DNA from: Adiantum capillus-veneris
Taxonomy: Eukaryota > Streptophyta > Polypodiopsida > Polypodiales > Pteridaceae
NCBI GenBank assembly: GCA_014529385.2
Contig: CM043958.1
Coordinates: 144,334,734 to 144,398,733, forward strand
Direction of reading: 5' to 3'
Length of the DNA: 64,000 bases
The translations under genes were made by a program, and so were the position numbers. Each line of letters begins with the position of its first letter. The stretch's first letter is position 1. Shown here one piece after another: positions 57,445 through 64,000 of this stretch. The notes under the pieces were generated by a model, which saw only the letters and a program-made list of their open reading frames with translations, was not told the origin of the DNA and searched no databases.

Positions 57445-57446
57445 CA
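56437..57446. repeat. Series of CT, GT, AC, GA microsatellites
   Basis: (CT)n at 56,437-56,468, (GT)n at 56,578-56,613, (AC)n at about 56,774-56,791, (GA)n at 56,931-56,992, (AC)n at 57,054-57,097 and (CT)n at 57,392-57,440. The frames that cross these tracts are repeat artefacts. Confidence 0.92.
57257..57381 (+). CDS. Candidate first exon with transit-peptide-like composition
   Basis: The ACCATGG context at 57,254-57,260 opens MEALNAICFSSLVKANQLPT, continuing Ser/Ala/Pro-rich with few acids until VLD at 57,381. There it meets GTGTGTGCTCG and a CT tract, which could be an intron start. Composition is like a plastid transit peptide. No further exon is recognised downstream, so this may be chance. 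Confidence 0.2.
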
Positions 57447-58540
57447 TACATGCACTAGTCAATCGCATAGTTACCCCCATGCGTGTGGGGCGGCCCCCCA
57501 TAGTTATCGTTTGTTGTTGGGGGAAAATGACGAGGTAGGTTGGGGGTAAAGAATTATGGCTTACCCCCTCTCGATCATGGGAGGGGTAACTAATCTTGTT
57601 GATAAAGGACATGGGGTCTAGTGAAGGGATCGATGGCTCCGTGTCCATCCACCGTTGATTTATCTTCAACGAGGCAAAAATTTTAGGGTTCTCCGTCGGT
57701 TGTCGAGCCTTGAACCCAAGACCTCCCCGCCCACACTCATCACCCTTATCCAACCTGCCTATCGCGCGTCACTACACGTAAAGCATACGAGTGGAGAAAC
57801 TTCTACATCAACAACCCTTCTTGGAAAGGTGGAAGCTATTGAGACATCTTTTGATGTCACATGTGCTACATTTATTCCTTGAAACACCCATCATCTCCTT
57901 CTTTCACATTGCATGCTTTTGGTGACAAATTTCTCATATGCATATAGAGTGTCCCATAATTGGCACTTGCATCAGGCACTCTTTCCGTGTTTCACCCAAG
58001 CACTTACCTTTCATGAACATGTACTTCACGTTCAACTGCTCAACTCCAATAAGAGCGTATACCAAAGGCATTTTTTTTCCACCGGGTTTTTTCCCTTTGG
58101 TCATCCAGGTTTTAGACCCTAATCTAAAGATACCTATCACCATCCTCTTGTACATATTCCTTCTACATCAACAATAAGGAAATGCTACTCAAATCAATTG
58201 ACAAATGAATTGGAGCACCAATTTCAGATCATAGCATACTTCTCCTCAATGGCGAGTCGAAGAATGGCCTACAATGACAAAGCTGCAGACAACACTAACA
58301 ACATGATTGCACAGGAACAAAGAAGTCCCCAATGAAGAAGAGCAGACATAAAAGTAATTAGAGGACCTCAAAAGATGAATGGTTATGATGATAGATGTCC
58401 GCTCTCATGGATCATAGTTCCTGTTGTGGTTCGACAAAGTTACAAGCAGTGCAACAGATGAAGCCAAAATGACAACAAAGACCACATCGCCATCGGCAAT
58501 CAGGTCATGTCGTGGACGACATGAACGCGAAAGGGGGGTG

Positions 58541-59445
58541 TGTTGACCGCCGGGTCAACAACACAACATAACTCAAGTTTCGTACCAAAGTCTTATCTTT
58601 TGCGAGTTATGAAATGCTGCGGATTATGGCTATAAACATCATTTGTAATGAGTAGTTATTCTAGTTTCAGAAGCCGGGGTGCAATGGCACTTCCAGATTG
58701 TAAATACAAAGCCATTTGACCCTTTCAACCCCATTTTTGGTTAAACCTAAGGTAGCCTTAGTATATAAGGTACCTAGGTCATTTTGTAAAAGGAGACTTT
58801 TTCATAATCAAAACTTTAGCGCTGCCATCTACTGTGTGTGAGAGAGAAAGAGAGTGAGCGTGAGCTTTATCCTCTTGCTACGCCCGGCTCGCTCAACACA
58901 TGCACCATTGCTGTAGGCTCGAGGAGAGCTACGCGACAATGCCAAGCATTCCACGCGAGACGAAGCGCACACGCCGACGCATCTACGAGCTATTTGTGGT
59001 CGTAAGTGTATCAAACGATGTCTGTTTTCTGCGTGCTAGTAGTCTATAGAATCGTGGCGACATAAGCTACGCATAGGTACTCATAAATTTCAGTTTCGGG
59101 CACTTTCAAAATTCTGCTCTGTCATCCTACGCGTTTTCCGTAGATGGGTTTAGAGTGAGGGTTTTGAGTGTAGAAGCGTAGGGACAGGTGTATCCTAGTG
59201 AGGGGATGGTGTTCCTTAAGTTTCGTACGAATCTGTCATGATTAGGTGAGTTACCTTCCGTATGTGTGTATGTGGCTAGGTGGTGTAGTTGAGAGCAGTG
59301 AGGTTCTTGATTGTGGTTTAATTGGCCTTCCTGAGTGTTGTATGTGTAGGATGGTCTCAGCCTGACAAGCTTAAGAGATTTCCTCTATGTGCCTATCGTG
59401 TCATCTGTGTCCTCGATTGAAATTATGTTGATCTAGGTAGTGTTT
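58541..59445 (+). repeat. LTR-like block after a polypurine tract
   Basis: A GCGAAAGGGGGG tract (58,527-58,538) precedes TGTTGACCGCCGGGTCAACA, which begins with TG and carries a short inverted repeat (TTGACC...GGTCAA). A TATATAAGG box at 58,761-58,769 and a CT/GA-containing leader follow, as in an LTR. The right end is placed where Gypsy E coding resumes. No partner LTR or target duplication was identified. Confidence 0.4.
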
Positions 59446-61475
59446 GCATGCACTTCATGGGTGTGTGAGTCGCCCCTTCCAACATACCAAGGCCTCAATA
59501 GTTGCTCTTGCCCAGTGGCTCTTCAAGGAGTAACTCTTGTGGGTGGTCTCCACTTCATCTTCATCATCCAAGAAGTGAACATGTTTTACTCCTCCCCTAG
59601 ACTTGTAGCATCCAACAACAATTTCTTCACCTTGCTCGCCTTAGACCTGTGCATTTAAATTCTCTCCTTCACCTTGTACATGGATATATTCAGTAAGAGA
59701 CTGCCGCTTTCTCTTTATGATATCAATTATTTCTTCATGAAACTCCCTCTTTTCTATTCCACGGACCTCACCCAAGGTAAATACCACCTTACTATTTAAA
59801 ATCCTCTCTTCCAAAACATTTTTGAGATCGGTTGGCGCCTCTATGTCAGATTGGAATTTGTAGGCGGGACCCTTTGCTTTGGATTTTGTTGCTTCCTTCT
59901 TCTTTTCTTTAGAGTCTTCTTGCATAGGCACTTTGGGGACTGGCATCTGTTGTGGGGAAGGTGATCTAGGAGGCACTGTGTCATTTCTGCCTCCACTCCT
60001 CGTCGCCCGTTTTGAAGGCCCTTCATCCCCACTCTCGCGCCTGCGTTTCTTTTCGACAATGGCCTCATTGGCTTGACATTTGGTAATGTATGCATGCACT
60101 GACAAAGAATCTATAGGGTTGGTCTAACCTGTTTCTAGCCGAATGCAGTCTCCAACTTCATGTAAAACCTCTGTAGTCATTTTACCCTTCATAGCAGATT
60201 CTATAGCACATGGCCATAGCTCTCCAATACCATTAGATTCATCTTCTCCAACCTTGACTGATCCATTTTTCTTATTAGGATCCACCTTCAACCCATAGGC
60301 GGTTGCCTCAACCATTGAGATGACATGGCTAGTAGCCATGTCCTCAACTAGTTTCTTCATCCCGCCTTTCCCAAAGTTTGTCCCCAAGAGCTTACCTATT
60401 TCACTTAAGTGAATCTTACCATCTTTAAAGAAAACAAGCTCCTTTGTCAAAGCGTCTTTAAAACTTTCACAATCCCTCCTTGCATGGTAAGTACTATCAC
60501 ACCATATTCATCTATTGACAAATACTTCTCTAGTTTGAGGTCGTTGCCCTGTAGATTGACCCGATGGTTGTGGGGCTTGAGTAGGGTTGACTATCATCTT
60601 GTCTCTTCATTGTTGTCACTTAGCTAGCAGTGAAATGGCGTCTTCGACCTCACTCCAATCGTTCTTCCAACCTTGTTCCGCATCCTTATTCTCAAGTAGT
60701 AGCTCTAACTTCTCTTGAATCTCTTTACCTGTGGCCAGCAAAAAGAGCTCTGTCTTCTTTGAGTTTAGCGTAGCCTTTTCAGTCCTTGACAATTGATCAT
60801 ATCGGCATTCAAATTAAATTAGCAGTTCGATAGGCGAAAGCCCTCCTTTTGGCCGAACTACCCACTCTAAAAAAGTCCTCTTTGTTACCCTTTCGGATTC
60901 CTCCATGAAATACTCTTCCTTCAAGGCCTATTTGAATGCTTCCCAAGTTGCCCCATGCTCATTTCATGGGGTATTCACTAAGGGTTACAGTATGGTATCA
61001 CGTGAGTGTACAATAGGGGGGTATTCTAAGTCCAAATGGATAGATTTTGCATAGGAGGGTCCCGTATGATATAGGGGTTAAAAAGGCAATTTTGTTGCAC
61101 GTAGGTGGCATCCCCCTATTACTACTAGTGAATCCCCCGTGGCTCATTTCTAATTCCCCTTACATGCTCTCTGATCTCAAGAACCACAGCTAGTTCAAAA
61201 CTTTGAATCATCTCTGCGTCGGGCACTCGATGTAGCTTCATCTCCTTTACATATCCACAAAGATACTTTGTTACATATTTAACTTTAAATTGGTCCATTT
61301 TCTTCACCACATATTGAAGCGCTTTGGTTGAGGAAAGCTCCCTCCTTTTCGCAGCTTGCTGCTGCTGCATAAACACCGCAAAAGCTTGAAACATTTGCAT
61401 TGTGGCTGGATCAAACGGAACCCCCCATTGCTCTTGTTGCTCCATAGCTTTAAAATTTTGAATTGAAACTCTCAA
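59446..61475 (-). pseudogene. Gag pseudogene of Gypsy E, interrupted by a MITE
   Basis: From 61,475 the minus strand gives WGVPFDPATMQMFQAFAVFM, TKALQYVVKKMDQF, YVTKYLCGYVKEMKLHRVPD and an EIREHVRGIRNE block. After the 176-bp insertion it continues TWEAFK, EEYFMEESERVTKRTFLEW, RPKGGLSPIELL and TEKATLNSKKTELFLLA. A damaged knuckle (first Cys replaced by a stop: IWCDSTYHARRDC) is at about 60,500. Then come NFGKGGMKKLVEDMA, AYKFQSDIEAPTDLKNVLEE and HWARATIEALV, the last being the entry to protease. Stops and shifts abound. The family resembles Gypsy gags known from non-seed plants, by memory only. Confidence 0.7.
60966..61141. mobile_element. 176-bp Mutator-like MITE in Gypsy E gag
   Basis: It is bounded by a perfect 9-bp duplication GCTCATTTC (60,957-60,965 and 61,142-61,150). 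Ends are ATGGGGTATTCACTA and, inverted, CACGGGGGATTCACTA. Leaving the element and one duplication aside, the gag frame is continuous across the site (RGIRNE into TWEAF). A 9-bp duplication with a short non-coding body fits a Mutator-type MITE. Confidence 0.85.
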
Positions 61476-61503
61476 TGAAGCTTTTGAACCCTCACCCTAG
61501 CCT

Positions 61504-61702
61504 ACTTCGCGTCGGGTTCACCAAAAATGTGTCAAGAAGTGCGCAGTGCGACTAGGAAAGCGCCGGGCCTTTGACTGTGAGCATTCATAGCAAAATCAGG
61601 CAAGGCATAGATGATTTCAAGCCAAAAACACACTAAAAAAGAACAAAACTTCAGGCATGAAAGCTCCACTTTGAAAAAGAACCAATACTAATTCAAAACT
61701 CT
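61504..61702 (-). repeat. Primer site and partial LTR of Gypsy E
   Basis: On the minus strand TTGGTGAACCCGACGCGAAG (61,506-61,525) lies just upstream of the gag, in the position of a primer binding site. The adjoining sequence beginning TGTGTCAAGAAG (61,529, plus strand) is the inner edge of the LTR, cut at 61,702 by the Copia F insertion. Confidence 0.5.
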
Positions 61703-61930
61703 TGTTGGAATTAGGGTTGCAAAGAAACACACACAGCTTGGAGAAGACGAAGGAAGCTCAAGGCACACAAGTGAGAGTGTGTTTCTTAGTGTGCAATGGA
61801 GAAGATAGATAGCCCTAGAATGAATGGGTATATATACAATGCACGGGGAAAAAACCTCCTAAAGGGGGAAAAAATGCCCCGACGTTCCTAGTGTGTTCAC
61901 ACACATCACTACCACATGTATATGGTAACA
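61703..61930 (-). repeat. 3' LTR of Copia F
   Basis: 228 bp and collinear with both LTRs of the complete Copia, with a modest number of substitutions and small indels. The G-rich polypurine tract (CCAGGGGGGGA on the minus strand) adjoins at 61,931. Confidence 0.92.
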
Positions 61931-61989
61931 AATCCCCCCCTGGAGTGATGCGGTGAACGAGAGCTGGCACATGACAAAAGGGAAGTTCC

Positions 61990-64000
61990 ATGCCCTGAGG
62001 ACATGATCAGTCCACAAAGGGGAGTAAGCCCAAAGCTTTGCGGAAAACTTCAAACTTCTCACGAGACAATGCTGCTGGCTGAGAGCCACTCCCTGACATA
62101 GTGTTAATGCACCTCAATGTGCTTTGTGCGAGCATGAAAAACTGGGTTCCTCCTCGCAACTGCCAATGCGCTCTGACTGTCAGTGTAGATAGTGTTGGCA
62201 GTGTCCTGTCCAACACCCAAATCAGCCATAAGACGTTTGAGCCATACACACTCAACCGTAGCTGTGAAGACTGCCTTGTACTCAGCCTCACAACTCGAAG
62301 TGGCCACAGTAGGTTGCTTCTTGCTCAACCATGATATACATGAACTACCAAGCATGAAACAAAAACCACTTGTGGACACTCGCGTGTCAAAACAACCAGC
62401 CCAATCTGAGTCCGGAAAAGCATGAAAGTCTAGCGGCAATGATCCCCCCTTGGGATAAAACAAGCCAAGATGTGAAGTACCACTAAGGTAAAGGAAAATC
62501 CTCTTAACAGCCTACCAATACCTAGACCCTGGGCTATGCATAAATCTGCTGACCTATGAGACTGCAAACTGAATATCTGGCCTCGTGTTGCATACATAAA
62601 TGAGGCAGCCAACAGCAGTTTGGTAAAGAGTGACATCTGCAGGATCGCCCGCATCATGTAAGACTCAACTTCAAACCTGTTTCCATGGGAGTGGCAATAG
62701 GTTTGCAATCCTCAAGTCCAAACTTACATAGCAATGTCTCTATGTAACTTTTCTAACACAAGGCAATACCACCATCACACTGCTTTTAAACTGTATGCCC
62801 AAATAATGATGCAACAGCCCCAAATCTTTCATTTTGAAAGTAGCATTCAAATCAGCCTTAAATCAGCAATGTGTGCCTCATTGGGACTAACACCATTCAA
62901 GAAAGCAGTAACAATGTCTAATTGATGTATATCCCAACCAAAATGAGTTGCCAATGCACATATAAAACGAACAGTAGTTGTGCGACAAGTGGGAGAAAAA
63001 GTTTCTTCATAATCTATACCTTTTTGCGGTGCATAGCCTTTTGCAACAAGTCAAGCCTTATGGCGATCAACCTCATCATTCGGCTTGCGTTTCAACTTGT
63101 AAACCCACTTTGTACCAATGGCCTTTTTGCCAAGAGGCAAATCACATAAATTCCATGTGTCATTTTCTATAAGTGCATCTGATTGCATGGCAGCCATCCA
63201 ACTTTTTGAATTTTGTGCTTCATCAAAAGACAGAGGTTCCTCAACATCATGTACGCTAGACACAGCTAAAGCATAACAATCTGATGCATAAGATTCATGG
63301 CAAGAGCCTGAGCGAGTACGACTAGACAAAGGTGCATCCAATTTATTGTCATGCAATGTATGCACCAGCATTTTGGCATACCTCTAGCCTGCTCATTTTC
63401 ATTCCTTTCCTCATCAAGTACATCATGTACATCTGCATCAGTAATAGGCTGATTTGTAACATTTTCTGAAACCCCCATAGGCTGTACATTTTCCTCATTG
63501 GAATTTACATTCGAAATTCTACCACTGAAAAGAGGCAACAAAGTGTCATAAATGTCCTGTGAGCTTACATTACTGTCTCTAGTACATGGTCCAGCAAGGG
63601 CTGAACAGAATCTTCCACAAACACTACATCTTGTGAACCCTGGGGATGATACAACCTGTAACCTTTGCTTTCAACACTATAACCAACAAAAATATATTTG
63701 ACAGCCTTATCATCCAATTTTCTGTGTTGTGTTTGTGGCACCAAAGCATATGCCAAACAGCCAAAAACACGCATGTGCTCAATAGAAGATTTTCTATCGT
63801 GTCATGCTTCAAATGGAGTAATAGACTTCAAAGATTTCATAGGACACCTATTAAGTACATAAGTGGCACACATGATGGCCTCTAAGCCAAAAAGAATGCG
63901 GCAAAGCTTGACTTTTGACCATACATCGTGCCATTTTCGTAAGTGACCTGTTTTCCCTCTCAGCAACACCATTTTGCTGAGGCGTATAAGGCACTGTACA
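61990..64000 (-). pseudogene. Copia F integrase, reverse transcriptase and RNase H, disrupted
   Basis: Minus-strand pieces: RNase H (62,104-62,463: FPDSDWAGCFDTRVSTSGF, SSCEAEY, YTDSQSALAVA), then reverse transcriptase (62,430-62,940 and 63,051-63,371: TKWVYKLKRKPNDEVD, DALIENDTWNLCDLP), then the integrase C-terminal region (63,266-63,812: RVFGCLAYALVPQ, YIFVGYSVESKGYRLYHP). Stops and shifts are scattered. It retains the coding stretch that the complete Copia has lost after its YVDD box. Confidence 0.88.

Larger units (their letters stand above)
61703..64000 (-). mobile_element. Second Copia copy (F), minus strand, runs off the window
   Basis: LTR at 61,703-61,930 (228 bp; minus strand TGTTACC...CCAACA) is clearly the same family as 16,833-17,059. 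Internal sequence is collinear with the complete Copia from RNase H back to the integrase catalytic Glu region, where the window ends. The 5-bp flank ACTCT (61,698-61,702) is the presumptive target duplication, whose partner is off-window. The target is the LTR or leader edge of Gypsy E. Confidence 0.92.

Overview
This window is nuclear DNA from a land plant with a large, repeat-laden genome. The one convincing host gene is an intronless pentatricopeptide repeat (PPR) gene of the PLS-E type on the minus strand at 39,725-41,947. PPR families of this style, together with dense (CT)n/(GT)n tracts and heavily decayed LTR elements, point to a vascular plant, probably a fern or another early-diverging lineage. 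That placement is inference from style, not from any search.

From left to right: (1) 1-8,354 holds a minus-strand Gypsy element (here B-minus) with an Athila/Tat-type primer site and one LTR, inserted into a second minus-strand Gypsy element (C, 8,355-about 12,590). (2) A Copia scrap (12,601-13,117) was hit by a chromodomain-type Gypsy element (A, 13,118-27,140). Element A was itself hit by a structurally complete Copia element (16,833-21,896, AGGAT target duplications) and by two solo LTRs of one unknown family. (3) Its 3' LTR is cut off and fused to a plus-strand relative of B (B-plus, 27,141-33,097). B-plus carries a frame downstream of integrase with a second retropepsin-like domain. (4) 33,100-39,700 is mostly non-coding, with a 152-bp tandem array and long CT/CA/C tracts. 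(5) The PPR gene follows. (6) A CACTA (En/Spm) transposon fills 43,627-52,686. It has an AAA target duplication, a decayed Tnp2-type transposase on the plus strand, and a decayed ORF on the minus strand. It sits in a locally repeated sequence whose sister copies preserve the empty site. (7) 52,690-57,500 is a low-complexity and repeat zone. (8) 58,541-61,702 holds an LTR-like block and a Gypsy gag pseudogene (E) containing a 176-bp Mutator-like MITE. (9) 61,703-64,000 is a second, minus-strand member of the complete Copia family, running off the window.

Almost every transposon frame is broken by stops or frameshifts, so no fully autonomous element is visible. Nesting gives relative ages: the Copia scrap predates Gypsy A. 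The LTR pieces of A differ at about 8% of sites, while the LTRs of the inner Copia differ at 8 of 227 sites. The most unusual observations are the post-integrase retropepsin-like domain of B-plus, the exact CACTA and MITE insertion footprints, and an unexplained 1.8-kb block inside the CACTA transposase gene with its own TATA-exon-splice-donor arrangement.
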